Source of the DNA: Paenibacillus sp. FSL R10-2734
Lineage (GTDB): Bacteria; Bacillota; Bacilli; Paenibacillales; Paenibacillaceae
Direction of reading: 5' to 3'
Length of the DNA: 64,000 nucleotides
NCBI RefSeq assembly: GCF_037963865.1
Contig: NZ_CP150170.1
Span: 868,001-932,000 of the forward strand
Made by a program: the position numbers and the translations under genes. Below the pieces are notes generated by a model. That model made no database searches and had not been told where the DNA came from. It was given only the letters and a program-made list of their open reading frames with translations. Positions 25,244-33,520 of this stretch are shown in pieces. Position 1 is the first letter of the stretch. Every line of letters starts with the position of its first letter.

Positions 25244-26066
25244 AAACGGGTTCTCCAATCTGTACCTAGTGCTGGTGTTCGCTGTTCTGTATGCGCCAAT
25301 CTTCTACTTGATGTACTATTCGTTCAACAGTGGGGGAACGATGCACAAGTTCGAGGGCTTTACGCTGGACTACTATCGTGAGGTCATCCAAGATACGCGG
25401 CTGATTATCATCATGATCAACACGCTTGTGATCGCGCTCCTGTCTTCGGCTATCGCCACGATTATCGCTATTATTGGTGCGCTGGCCATTAAAAGTGTGC
25501 AGAATCGCCGTGCTAAAAACACCTTGCTATCGCTGAACAACGTGCTGATCGTCAGCCCGGATGTCATTATCGGTGCATCGTTCTTGATCCTGTTCACCAT
25601 TGCGGGCATCAAGCTTGGCTTCGTGTCCGTCCTGCTCTCACATGTGGCATTCAGTGTGCCAATTGCCGTGTTGATGATTCTGCCGCATTTACAGGATATG
25701 AGTCCTTCACTGACGGATGCAGCACGTGACCTAGGGGCAAGTCGCAAGGATGTTCTGACTAAGGTTATTCTGCCGATTATCAAACCGGGGATCTTCAGTG
25801 GATTCTTCATGGCACTTACGTATTCACTGGATGACTTTGCGGTTACGTTCTTCGTAACGGGTAACGGTTATTCGACGCTATCGGTTGAGATTTATTCCAG
25901 AGCTCGGCAAGGGGTATCGCTCTCCATTAATGCGCTGTCGACACTGATCTTTCTGTTCACGATACTGCTCGTTGTCGGTTATTACTTCCTAACCCTTAAG
26001 AAGAACCGTCAAAATACCGCTGAAGCCGTGGCGGAGCCTGTTGCGGAAGCGGGGGTGCCTAGATGA
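25233..26066 (+). CDS. potC: Spermidine/putrescine ABC transporter permease PotC
   Basis: The 277-residue permease has six helices, with YLVLVFAVLYAPIFYLMYYSFN first and the EAA loop SPSLTDAARDLGASRKDVLTKVILPIIKPGI. SLDDFAVTFFVTGNGYSTLSVEIYS is a typical PotC segment. The C-terminus ends in an Ala/Glu/Val-rich tail. It overlaps potB by 11 bases and potD by 4 bases (ATGA), so the four pot genes are one tightly coupled operon. Confidence 0.93.
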   Translation: MRNKNGFSNLYLVLVFAVLYAPIFYLMYYSFNSGGTMHKFEGFTLDYYREVIQDTRLIIIMINTLVIALLSSAIATIIAIIGALAIKSVQNRRAKNTLLSLNNVLIVSPDVIIGASFLILFTIAGIKLGFVSVLLSHVAFSVPIAVLMILPHLQDMSPSLTDAARDLGASRKDVLTKVILPIIKPGIFSGFFMALTYSLDDFAVTFFVTGNGYSTLSVEIYSRARQGVSLSINALSTLIFLFTILLVVGYYFLTLKKNRQNTAEAVAEPVAEAGVPR

Positions 26067-27136
26067 AACAGCTGGTAAATACTTTTCTGGCGATCGTTAT
26101 CACGGCATTCGCTCTAATGTACTTGGGCTCCTGGATGAACTCAAGAGAGGGCTATTCCGGCGGAAATACACTGACCATCTATAACTGGGGCGACTATGTC
26201 GATCCTGACTTGCTGAAGGAATTTGAGAAAGAGACAGGATTAACGGTCATTTACCAAACCTTTGACTCTAATGAAGCCATGCTAACTAAAGTGGAGCAGG
26301 GTGGAACTACTTTTGATGTCGTAATTCCTTCCGATTACGCCATTGACAAGATGAAAGAAGAAAATCTGCTCATACCGCTAGATCATAGCAAGATTCCGAA
26401 TCTAACGAACATTGATCCGAGGTTTATGGATCTTTCGTTCGATCCTGGTAACAAGTATTCCGTACCTTATTTCTGGGGAACCGTCGGGATTATCTTCAAT
26501 CCCGAAATGACCAAGGGGCTGGACTTCACTAGCTGGGATTCCCTCTGGGACAGCAGGCTGAAGAACAACATCTTCTTGGTGGATGGAGCCCGTGAAGTGA
26601 TGGGCATGGCTTTGAACAGCCTACATTATTCCGTAAATGACCGAGACGAAGAGCATCTTCAAGAAGCGCTGACTAAGCTAAATAAGCTCTCTCCTAACGT
26701 AAAGGCGATTGTCGGAGATGAGATCAAGATGCTGCTTGCCAATGAAGAGGCTGCGGTCGGTATTGTGTGGTCCGGTGATGCTTCTGAGATCATGGATGAG
26801 AATGATAAGCTTGATTATGTAGTGCCGGAGGAAGGTTCGAACAAGTGGTTTGATAATATGGTCATTCCACGGACTGCGGATAATGTGGATGGAGCGCATA
26901 AGTTTATTAACTTCATGCTGCGTCCAGATGTAGCGGCTAAGAATGCAGAATACGTAGGTTATTCCACACCTAATATTCCTGCGCTGGAGCTGCTTCCGAA
27001 GGAAACTTCCGAGGATACTCGTTTCTATCCATCTGCTGAGATTACCGACCGACTCGAGGTGTATGATAACCTTGGTAAACGGATGCTCGCGCATTACAAC
27101 GAGCTGTTCCTGAAGTTTAAGATGAATAAGAAGTAA
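26063..27136 (+). CDS. potD: Spermidine/putrescine-binding protein PotD (no lipobox)
   Basis: The 357-residue protein captures polyamines outside the membrane. TLTIYNWGDYVDPDLLKEFEKETG and FDVVIPSDYAIDKM are classic PotD segments, and the pocket acidic and aromatic residues appear in NWGDY, WSGDA and WFDNMVIP. An N-terminal hydrophobic segment (about residues 4-24) is present, but the usual lipobox Cys is missing (YLGSWMNS follows). It is probably held by an uncleaved signal anchor or cleaved by signal peptidase I. It closes the pot operon before a terminator. Confidence 0.92.
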   Translation: MKQLVNTFLAIVITAFALMYLGSWMNSREGYSGGNTLTIYNWGDYVDPDLLKEFEKETGLTVIYQTFDSNEAMLTKVEQGGTTFDVVIPSDYAIDKMKEENLLIPLDHSKIPNLTNIDPRFMDLSFDPGNKYSVPYFWGTVGIIFNPEMTKGLDFTSWDSLWDSRLKNNIFLVDGAREVMGMALNSLHYSVNDRDEEHLQEALTKLNKLSPNVKAIVGDEIKMLLANEEAAVGIVWSGDASEIMDENDKLDYVVPEEGSNKWFDNMVIPRTADNVDGAHKFINFMLRPDVAAKNAEYVGYSTPNIPALELLPKETSEDTRFYPSAEITDRLEVYDNLGKRMLAHYNELFLKFKMNKK

Positions 27137-27165
27137 ATCGTTTGGAAGTAAGGTCAAACGAGTCA

Positions 27166-27208
27166 AAGAGCGTCTACATGCGGTTTACCGCGTTAGACGC
27201 TCTTTTTT
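27166..27208 (+). terminator. Intrinsic terminator after potABCD
   Basis: AAAGAGCGTCTA and TAGACGCTCTTTTTT form a stem followed by a T-run, with an inner GCGG/CCGC pairing. Confidence 0.88.
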
Positions 27209-27315
27209 GAAATATTAGAAAGTATATCTTCTAAGGAGGACAACGGCGTTCCTTCTTGGCTGGAAGTATATTGTAGTATAATGAGTAGGATGGATAACAG
27301 GAAAAGAGGATGCGA

Positions 27316-27990
27316 ATGCCGACTATACTGGTTGCTGACGACGATGCGAACATTCGCGAACTCGTCTGTTTATTTCTACGTAACGACGGATTCGACACAG
27401 CGGAAGCCGCAGATGGTAAAGAAGCGCTGGCCGTCTACAAATCGACGCATGTCGATCTTGTCGTACTCGATATTATGATGCCGATTATGGATGGTTGGAC
27501 GCTTTGCAAGGAGCTCCGTAGAGCCAATCCTGATCTTCCCTTACTTATGCTAACCGCTAGAGGTGAAACCTGGGAGAAGGTGAAAGGCTTCGAACTGGGG
27601 ACAGACGATTATTTGACGAAGCCATTCGATCCACTGGAGTTGACGGTTCGTGTTAGATCTTTATTGAAGCGATACAAGATTGGCTCCACACAGATGATCC
27701 AATTCGGAAACGTCATCCTTGATCGGCAGACCTATAAGGTGATGAGAGGAACGGAGTCGCTCACGTTGCCGCTCAAGGAGTTCGAATTGCTATATAAGCT
27801 CGCTGGAACACCTGGACAAGTCTATACGCGTGAGCAGTTAATCGATCAGATTTGGGGGATTGATTACGCTGGAGATGATCGAACGATAGACGTACATATT
27901 AAACGGCTACGTGAACGGTTTGCGACTACACCTGATTTTCGAATCGAGACGGTGCGGGGGCTTGGCTACAGGCTTGAGGTTTACGAATGA
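27316..27990 (+). CDS. OmpR/PhoB-family response regulator
   Basis: The 224-residue regulator has a receiver domain (ILVADDDANIREL; phosphoacceptor Asp in LVVLDIMMPIMDGW; Lys in DDYLTKPFDPLEL) and a C-terminal winged helix (LPLKEFELLYKLAGTPGQVYTREQLIDQIWG, DDRTIDVHIKRLRERF). I favour ATG 27316 over 27310 because GAGG lies 6 bases before it and abuts the earlier ATG. It overlaps the downstream kinase gene by 4 bases. Three tandem 11-bp repeats, the usual site type for this family, lie just downstream of the kinase, before the hydrolase gene. Confidence 0.93.
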   Translation: MPTILVADDDANIRELVCLFLRNDGFDTAEAADGKEALAVYKSTHVDLVVLDIMMPIMDGWTLCKELRRANPDLPLLMLTARGETWEKVKGFELGTDDYLTKPFDPLELTVRVRSLLKRYKIGSTQMIQFGNVILDRQTYKVMRGTESLTLPLKEFELLYKLAGTPGQVYTREQLIDQIWGIDYAGDDRTIDVHIKRLRERFATTPDFRIETVRGLGYRLEVYE

Positions 27991-29354
27991 TCAAATCCTT
28001 ATATACACGTGTTGTTCTGACCTTTCTGGTCTCCGTGATCGGAGGCACATTGATTGCTTTATTTGTGACAACGTGGGTTTTTCAAGATAAATTAAACGAA
28101 AACCTGCGAATTCCCTTACTTCGCTTTGGTCAGGACATCGCCCGGATATACGAAGCCTTACCGTTACGTGAAGCGGATGCTCTTGTAAGTGGAATGAAGC
28201 AGCTTGATTCCTATCATATTCGAATTTACGATGAGCACGGCCAGTACCGGTCTTACGGAGTGCTTAATGGAGAGAGCCCTGCTACCGTGACTGAGGAGCA
28301 GCTAAAGAAAGTACTGGATGGGCAAGCTGTTCAAGTTAAACCGAATATGTCTTCTTCCAACCTCTTAGGGCTGCCTTTGAAAACCGAAATGGGAAAGAAG
28401 GCGATGTTTGTGGAGCCGCTTGTACCTCCTACCATGTCTTCTACGAGGAATTTGCTATTTACTTTTTTGGTGTATTCGTTAATAACGGGAAGCGTGTTGA
28501 TACTGGTCGCCTCCATCTTTCTGGTGAGACCGATCAAAAGGCTGACAAAGGCAACTAGGCGAATAGCAACTGGGGATTTCAACGTCGAATTGAATATTAA
28601 GCAGACGGGTGAGTTAGGTACCTTAGCTAATAGCTTCGAAGAAATGATGCACGATCTGCAGCAGCTTGAACAAATGCGCAGGGAGTTCGTAACGAATGTG
28701 TCACATGAGGTTCAATCTCCGCTCACCTCCATATCTGGTTATGCTATTGCGCTCAAGAAGGTAGCCCTCACAGAGGATGAACGGAATCGTTATCTCGACA
28801 TCATTATTGCTGAAGCGGAGCGGATGTCCAAGATGAGCGATAGTCTGTTAAAGCTGAGCCTGCTTGAATCACAATCCCAACAACTACGGCTTATCACGTT
28901 CAGTCTTGATGAACAGATCAGACGAGTAATCGTGGCGATACAGCCACAATGGTCGGCACGAAACATCAGTTTTGAGCTTGATTTGAAGCCGGTAATCGTA
29001 TGGGCTGACCATGATCTGTTAAGTCAGGTGTGGACGAATCTCCTTGGAAACAGCATCAAGTTCTCCAAGGATGACAGTGTGATTAACGTCAGCATCAAAC
29101 AAGATATGAACAACGTGACCGTCCGAATTTCCGACACGGGCATTGGTATTTCTCTCGAGGACCAAGAGCGTATATTCGAACGATTCTTTAAGGCTGATCG
29201 TTCCCATAGTCGCAAGTATGGCGGTAGCGGTATGGGACTGGCGATCGTCAAACAGATCGTCTCGCTTCATCAAGGTGACATTCGGGTGGAAAGCGAACCT
29301 GGCCAAGGAACGACCATTATCGTTACTTTACCAATTATAGCGCCGACAGAGTAA
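27987..29354 (+). CDS. Sensor histidine kinase with extracytoplasmic domain
   Basis: The 455-residue kinase has two transmembrane helices (about residues 10-30 and 158-180) around an extracytoplasmic domain of about 125 residues, then a HAMP linker (RPIKRLTKATRRIATGDFNVEL), HisKA with phospho-acceptor His in VTNVSHEVQSPLTSI, and a HATPase domain (N-box NLLGNSIKFS, DTGIGIS, FKADRSHSRKYGGSGMGLAIVKQIV). SHEVQSP replaces the common SHELRTP, seen in several Firmicute kinases. It pairs with the response regulator just upstream; the stimulus is unknown. Confidence 0.93.
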   Translation: MIKSLYTRVVLTFLVSVIGGTLIALFVTTWVFQDKLNENLRIPLLRFGQDIARIYEALPLREADALVSGMKQLDSYHIRIYDEHGQYRSYGVLNGESPATVTEEQLKKVLDGQAVQVKPNMSSSNLLGLPLKTEMGKKAMFVEPLVPPTMSSTRNLLFTFLVYSLITGSVLILVASIFLVRPIKRLTKATRRIATGDFNVELNIKQTGELGTLANSFEEMMHDLQQLEQMRREFVTNVSHEVQSPLTSISGYAIALKKVALTEDERNRYLDIIIAEAERMSKMSDSLLKLSLLESQSQQLRLITFSLDEQIRRVIVAIQPQWSARNISFELDLKPVIVWADHDLLSQVWTNLLGNSIKFSKDDSVINVSIKQDMNNVTVRISDTGIGISLEDQERIFERFFKADRSHSRKYGGSGMGLAIVKQIVSLHQGDIRVESEPGQGTTIIVTLPIIAPTE

Positions 29355-29363
29355 TTAGATTAC

Positions 29364-29430
29364 AAATGCTATTCTTCAGGCTACGATTTCACTTGCAATC
29401 CTTCTTGCACGTGACGCCGTAGCATTTTTT
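29364..29430 (+). terminator. Probable terminator after the two-component pair
   Basis: AAATGCT at the left and AGCATTTTTTT at the right form the outer stem, with GGC/GCC and TACG/CGT pairings inside. The T-run is clear; the inner structure is imperfect. Confidence 0.55.
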
Positions 29431-29435
29431 TGCCT

Positions 29436-29468
29436 GTTCATATTCCGTTCATATTCCGTTCATGTTGT
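29436..29468 (+). promoter_or_regulatory. Three tandem 11-bp direct repeats, candidate response-regulator binding site
   Basis: GTTCATATTCC occurs twice exactly (29436-29446, 29447-29457) and once as GTTCATGTTGT (29458-29468). An 11-bp head-to-tail period is the arrangement used by PhoB/OmpR-type regulators. It lies between such a regulator pair and the membrane hydrolase gene, about 85 bases before that gene's start. Confidence 0.6.
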
Positions 29469-29553
29469 CGTCATCAGGAGTACATCTTCTTTGGTTAAGA
29501 TCTCATTAGCGCAAACGTTAAGGCGATTTAATAAATAGATTGGACAGGAGAAG

Positions 29554-30540
29554 ATGAGGGTGACACAAACAGAGGTAATAAAAACGGGGAATGAAAAGAA
29601 AAAACATAAAGTACGTAACCTGTTGCTGAAAATATTAGGAGCAATAGTGATTTTGATCGTGCTTTTTCTAGCCGTTGTTTATACAGTTAATGTGATCAGC
29701 AGCAAATCCGAACAGGGAAAAATACATCATTATGGTCAACTAGTCCCTGTGGATGGAAAAAATATGAATGTGTTAATTCAAGGAACAGGGGAAGAGACGA
29801 TCGTTCTTCTACCGGGCTTTGGAACAGGAGCGCCAGCACTTGATTTTAAACCGCTGATCGATGAATTATCACCCTATTACAAAGTGGTTGCGGTGGAGCC
29901 GTTTGGGTATGGATTAAGTGATGAAACCAAAAAAGAACGAACTACAGAGAATATCGTAAGTGAAATACATGAGGCGGTACAGGGTCTTAACATTGATCGA
30001 TATATTCTAATGGGTCACTCGATTGCAGGTATTTACGGATTGGATTATGCGAATAAATATCCAAACGAGGTGAGTGCTTTTGTGGGGATCGATAGCAGTG
30101 TTCCGACGCAAGGCGGTATGGATGTTAAATTTCCAATAAAGAAATTAAAACTGCTCAAAGATTCAGGTATCATTAGATTGGGATTGAAATTAAGTGGTGA
30201 CCCTTATGATGGACTGCCATTTGACGATGAGACTAAAAAACAAATGAAATTGATTTCGCTCAAAAATATGAATAATTCCACTACCCTAAATGAAATGGAA
30301 CATATATATCCTAACTTTGTTGCTTCCAGAGAGTTATCCTTTGACAAGAATCTTCCCCTAATATTCTTTATACAGGCTAATAATGAAGGTGTGAAAGATT
30401 GGATTCCTCTACATGAAGAGCAAGTCAAAGATTCTGTGCATGGAAAAGTGATGACATTTGAGGGCGGACATTATTTACACCATTCCAGGTCCAAGGAAAT
30501 CGTTGAGAACCTAAGGGCATTCATGGGAGAAATTAAATAA
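29554..30540 (+). CDS. Membrane-anchored alpha/beta hydrolase
   Basis: The 328-residue protein has a basic N-terminus, one transmembrane helix (about residues 25-47), and an extracytoplasmic alpha/beta hydrolase domain. LLPGFGTGAPALDFKPLIDEL is the oxyanion region, GHSIAGIYGLDYA holds the nucleophile Ser, and GGHYLHHS supplies the catalytic His. The substrate is unknown. It lies downstream of tandem repeats that look like a site for the neighbouring response regulator, so it may be a target. The start may be ATG 29554 or GTG 29560, given the AGGAG at 29546. Confidence 0.8.
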   Translation: MRVTQTEVIKTGNEKKKHKVRNLLLKILGAIVILIVLFLAVVYTVNVISSKSEQGKIHHYGQLVPVDGKNMNVLIQGTGEETIVLLPGFGTGAPALDFKPLIDELSPYYKVVAVEPFGYGLSDETKKERTTENIVSEIHEAVQGLNIDRYILMGHSIAGIYGLDYANKYPNEVSAFVGIDSSVPTQGGMDVKFPIKKLKLLKDSGIIRLGLKLSGDPYDGLPFDDETKKQMKLISLKNMNNSTTLNEMEHIYPNFVASRELSFDKNLPLIFFIQANNEGVKDWIPLHEEQVKDSVHGKVMTFEGGHYLHHSRSKEIVENLRAFMGEIK

Positions 30541-30547
30541 AAAGAAG

Positions 30548-30590
30548 AAAACGCCCCGATCCTCCTTTGAGGAGGATCGGGGCGTTCTTT
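30548..30590. terminator. Strong bidirectional terminator
   Basis: AACGCCCCGATCCTCC pairs perfectly with GGAGGATCGGGGCGTT around a 5-base loop. It lies between convergent hydrolase and methyltransferase genes. Confidence 0.92.
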
Positions 30591-30605
30591 GTATTGTAGA
30601 GGAGA

Positions 30606-31427
30606 TTATTTGATGCCGATTCTCATCCGATAGCTGACCAGAACCTCTAGGGTGCGTCCTTGAAAATGTTGTTCAACCGCAGCGGTGAAATCTGCGATGT
30701 CCTGATCGAGCAAGGTAGCGTCCTGCTTCAGCACGGTTCTTACTCCGCCTTGACTTAGAGCGAGTCCGACGTAGCGCTGCGCATCGCAGAATTCAAGATT
30801 ATGAAATACGATCTCTCTAGCAAAAGAGAACGCTCCACTAGCCTGAATCCGTGACAAATGCCCCTCTTTGTCCCATTTATGAGCCCTCTCAGCATCAGGT
30901 AAGAGCGAGGCGAGCAGTTCCTCTGACTTGGAGATCAGTTGGTTGTAACGTTCTTCTACCTTCTGATTAAGGGGGAGAGGCCAGTCGCAATCGTAGGCAG
31001 CGAAGACGCCACCTGTTCGTAAGACCCGAGAGACTTCTCGAAGTGTACTTTCAGGATCCATCCAATGGAATGACTGCGAGCAGGTCACAATGTCTACGCT
31101 GTCCGCTGCAAGTGGAAGCTGGTTAGAATAACCTTGTACAAAAGTGATAGTTTGTGGATCTTCTATTCGACTTAATTTATCGATTGCTTTTCCCAGCATA
31201 TCTGGATTCGGTTCAATGCCAATTACGTTGTCTGCGACATCCTTCCACAGAAAAGTAGACAAGCCCGTGCCACAGCCTATATCAGTGACGACTGAAGGAG
31301 AGGTGCCTAAGTAATCGGTCAGCAGCTTGATGATCATGGCAGGAGCTTCGGGACGGTAGCGGTCATAGTCCTCTTGAAAGCCGAGAAATCGATCGATGTT
31401 TTGCTTGCTATTGTTTTCAGGTATCAT
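30606..31427 (-). CDS. Class I SAM-dependent methyltransferase
   Basis: The 273-residue protein has a Rossmann methyltransferase core: VVTDIGCGTGLSTFLWKD (motif I), GIEPNPDMLGKA, and VDIVTCSQSFHWMDPESTLREVSRVLRTGG (motifs II-III). It resembles the Methyltransf_11 group near TAM/UbiE-like enzymes, with FHWMD typical of the trans-aconitate and related branch; the acceptor is unknown. The start is ATG 31427, since AAGGAGG lies 5 bases upstream and an earlier ATG at 31442 would place that site inside the gene. It is a single-gene unit. Confidence 0.88.
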   Translation of the reverse strand: MIPENNSKQNIDRFLGFQEDYDRYRPEAPAMIIKLLTDYLGTSPSVVTDIGCGTGLSTFLWKDVADNVIGIEPNPDMLGKAIDKLSRIEDPQTITFVQGYSNQLPLAADSVDIVTCSQSFHWMDPESTLREVSRVLRTGGVFAAYDCDWPLPLNQKVEERYNQLISKSEELLASLLPDAERAHKWDKEGHLSRIQASGAFSFAREIVFHNLEFCDAQRYVGLALSQGGVRTVLKQDATLLDQDIADFTAAVEQHFQGRTLEVLVSYRMRIGIK

Positions 31428-31716
31428 GTGATCCTCCTTCATAGAGCTTATTTATAGGTCTATTGTATAGTCATCGCTATGCTATGCCAAATAATGGATC
31501 GCAGACAATCGGAGGGAGTGCTACTTAGAACAAGCATAAATGCCTTCGACGTCCTTATAAGGAGGGCAAGCGTTTAAGCGAGAAATATAAGACATAAAGT
31601 ATGGTGTGAAACTTATACTTTCTTATATTTTAAACAAAATCCCCGGAAGGCACCTTATGGGTGTAACCGGGGATTGTGAGCTAGTTTTAAAATGCGCTAA
31701 GAACGCCTTGTAAATG
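31428..31716. other. Intergenic region between methyltransferase and mqnD, mostly unassigned
   Basis: Besides the mqn terminator (31638-31677), this stretch holds a 12-bp perfect palindrome TCCTTATAAGGA near 31551-31562 and AT-rich DNA. I see no gene in it. Confidence 0.4.
31638..31677 (-). terminator. Terminator of the mqnB-mqnD unit
   Basis: AATCCCCGG pairs with CCGGGGATT; on the minus strand the stem is followed by TTTTGTTT. Confidence 0.8.
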
Positions 31717-32568
31717 CTACCGAAGTAATGCAGGGTCGATGGCAGGTACAAGTCCTTCTGCTGCAGCACGATTTAGTAGGGCGGAGATTGCAGCGTAGCC
31801 GTCATCGCCTAGATTCATCGAGAAGTCGTTCACATAGAGATCAATATGAGATTTAGCCACCTCTGGAGCCAGCTCTTGAGCGTGGCTAAGCACATAGTCT
31901 CTAGAATCGGTAGGATGATTCCACGCATATTGAAGAGAGCTGCGAATCCAGTCCGTGATGGCATCGGTATCGAGATCGCGACGAGCAATGATAGCGCCGA
32001 GTGGAATCGGCAGTCCAGTATCGCTCTCCCACCAGCTGCCAAGGTCAGTCAGCATATTAAGACCATAAGACGCATAAGTAAAGCGGGCTTCGTGAATTAC
32101 CAGTCCGGCATCGATAAGTCCATCGCGTACGGCAGGCATGATCTCATCAAAAGGCATGACGACGATTTCGCCAATGCCTCCCGTTACATGCTGTGCTGCC
32201 CATAATCTGAAGAGTAAATAAGCAGTAGAACGTTCGCTAGGCACTGCAATCCGGCGTCCGGCTAGCTTTTCGGGACGTTTGATCGCAGTTGGGCCACTTG
32301 CCGTAAGAAGTAACGGGCCGCAGCCACGACCGAGTGCGCCGCCGCATGGCAGCAGCTTGTATCGATCTAATACCCATGGTAGGGCGGCATAGGAGATTTT
32401 AAGGACTTCAGGTCCTTCTCCGTTAGCGGCAAGCGTATTGGTAATATCGATATCGGCATAGGTTACATTAAGTTGTGGCGCATTTGGGATAAGCCCGTGT
32501 GCCCAGGCGTGGAATACAAAGGTATCGTTAGGGCAAGGGGAAAAAGCGATATTAAGCTCAGTTGTCAT
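31717..32568 (-). CDS. mqnD: 1,4-dihydroxy-6-naphthoate synthase (futalosine pathway)
   Basis: The 283-residue enzyme converts cyclic dehypoxanthinylfutalosine to 1,4-dihydroxy-6-naphthoate in the alternative menaquinone pathway. It has a bilobal periplasmic-binding-protein fold. IAFSPCPNDTFVFHAWAHG is the family signature, with LKISYAALPWVLDRYKLLPCGGALGRGCGP and AVPSERSTAYLLFRLW as further landmarks. The start is ATG 32568, sharing one base with the mqnB stop, with GGAGG just upstream, so translation is coupled. An upstream in-frame extension lies wholly inside mqnB and is rejected. Confidence 0.92.
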   Translation of the reverse strand: MTTELNIAFSPCPNDTFVFHAWAHGLIPNAPQLNVTYADIDITNTLAANGEGPEVLKISYAALPWVLDRYKLLPCGGALGRGCGPLLLTASGPTAIKRPEKLAGRRIAVPSERSTAYLLFRLWAAQHVTGGIGEIVVMPFDEIMPAVRDGLIDAGLVIHEARFTYASYGLNMLTDLGSWWESDTGLPIPLGAIIARRDLDTDAITDWIRSSLQYAWNHPTDSRDYVLSHAQELAPEVAKSHIDLYVNDFSMNLGDDGYAAISALLNRAAAEGLVPAIDPALLR

Positions 32569-33230
32569 TACAGCACCTCCAGTAGTATAGCGGCTGCCGC
32601 CGTTAATGCTTCCATTGCATCGCCGATCTTCCAAGCAGCCCGGTCGCGGGGACCGACCGGGTTCGAGATGGCGCGGAGCTCCAGTACCGGGAGCCCCAGC
32701 GCTTTAGCGGCCACGGCAACTCCGTGGCCTTCCATTGCCTCCGCGACGGCATGAGGATGCCGCGCGATCAGAGCGGCGGCCGTCTCCGCGGTGCCGGTCG
32801 CCGTAGAGACCGTAAGCACGGTTCCCGTGCTTACGGTCAGTCCGGCCGCTGCCAGCGCGGCCGAAACCGCCTGCACCGTGCCGCGGTCAGCCGGCACGGA
32901 CACGCTGCCGAAGCCGAGCTCGGCAGCGCTGCGGAAGCCCTCCGGCGTCTCGGCCCCGAGGTCGGCGGCAATCATCTCACTGGCAACGACCAGCGAGCCT
33001 AAAGGTGCCACCCCCGGGAACCCGCCGCCGATCCCGGCGCTGATTACGCAGCTGTATGACCCAGCTGCGAGTGCCGCGGCGGTTCCCGCCGCCGCTGCTG
33101 CCGTGCCTGCGCCGGCAGCAATCACATGGAACCTGTCGCTGCCTTGTAGGCCGCGCAGGACCGCGTCGCGCTCTGCGGCTACGGCTGTTACGATTAGCAC
33201 GCGCCGCGCTCCAGCTTGTTCCTCCACCAT
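32568..33230 (-). CDS. mqnB: Futalosine hydrolase
   Basis: The 220-residue nucleosidase removes hypoxanthine from futalosine, one step ahead of mqnD's substrate in the pathway. Family segments are VLIVTAVAAERDAVLRGL, VISAGIGGGFPGVAPLGSLVVASEMIAADLGAE, and AEAMEGHGVAVAAKALGLPVLELRAISNPVG (EAMEG and the late Asn). AAGGAGGGAA precedes the ATG. The gene is strikingly GC- and Ala-rich compared with every neighbour. It also contains a perfect 14-bp hairpin at 32808-32838 encoding a repeated TVST-TV-LTVST segment. Confidence 0.92.
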   Translation of the reverse strand: MVEEQAGARRVLIVTAVAAERDAVLRGLQGSDRFHVIAAGAGTAAAAAGTAAALAAGSYSCVISAGIGGGFPGVAPLGSLVVASEMIAADLGAETPEGFRSAAELGFGSVSVPADRGTVQAVSAALAAAGLTVSTGTVLTVSTATGTAETAAALIARHPHAVAEAMEGHGVAVAAKALGLPVLELRAISNPVGPRDRAAWKIGDAMEALTAAAAILLEVL

Positions 33231-33411
33231 CAGGTTCCCTCCTTTGAGAAATGTGAAATCGCTTACTAAATAGTCATTCGTAAAGACAAGAATACGCCGT
33301 TTTAGGGGTCAGGTCAAACTTAGAGTGATTTTCATCACGCTCTTAAAAGGTCGCAGAAAAAACATAAACCGTTCGTTAGGCCTCTTATGTAATCTTTTTT
33401 GAGCGGCAAGG

Positions 33412-33440
33412 TTGACAAAGATACTGTGAAGAAGTATAGT
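33412..33440 (+). promoter_or_regulatory. Promoter of the mhqR-like gene
   Basis: A perfect -35 TTGACA (33412-33417), a 17-base spacer and TATAGT (33435-33440). The first operator copy begins at the next base. The rest of the gap 33231-33411 holds a small imperfect hairpin near 33321-33345 and no gene. Confidence 0.85.
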
Positions 33441-33458
33441 TATCTTAACTTAAAGATA
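33441..33458. promoter_or_regulatory. MhqR-type operator 1
   Basis: TATCTTAACTTAAAGATA: TATCTT and AAGATA arms with a 6-base centre, total 18 bp. Size and arms resemble the MhqR site of B. subtilis (TATCTC-N6-GAGATA). Placed directly after the -10 box, it would give autorepression. Confidence 0.75.
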
Positions 33459-33520
33459 TTTAATGTAAAGACATTTACATTGTATTGAATAACATCGCTG
33501 TCAAACTGGAGGTGGAAATG

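Noticed and set aside
32569..32634. N-terminal extension of mqnD
   Set aside because: It lies inside mqnB, whereas ATG 32568 has a ribosome binding site and the usual family N-terminus.
32473..33273. Long plus-strand frames opposite mqnB
   Set aside because: They are shadows caused by the GC-rich coding strand; their products are Arg/Ala-rich and match no family.
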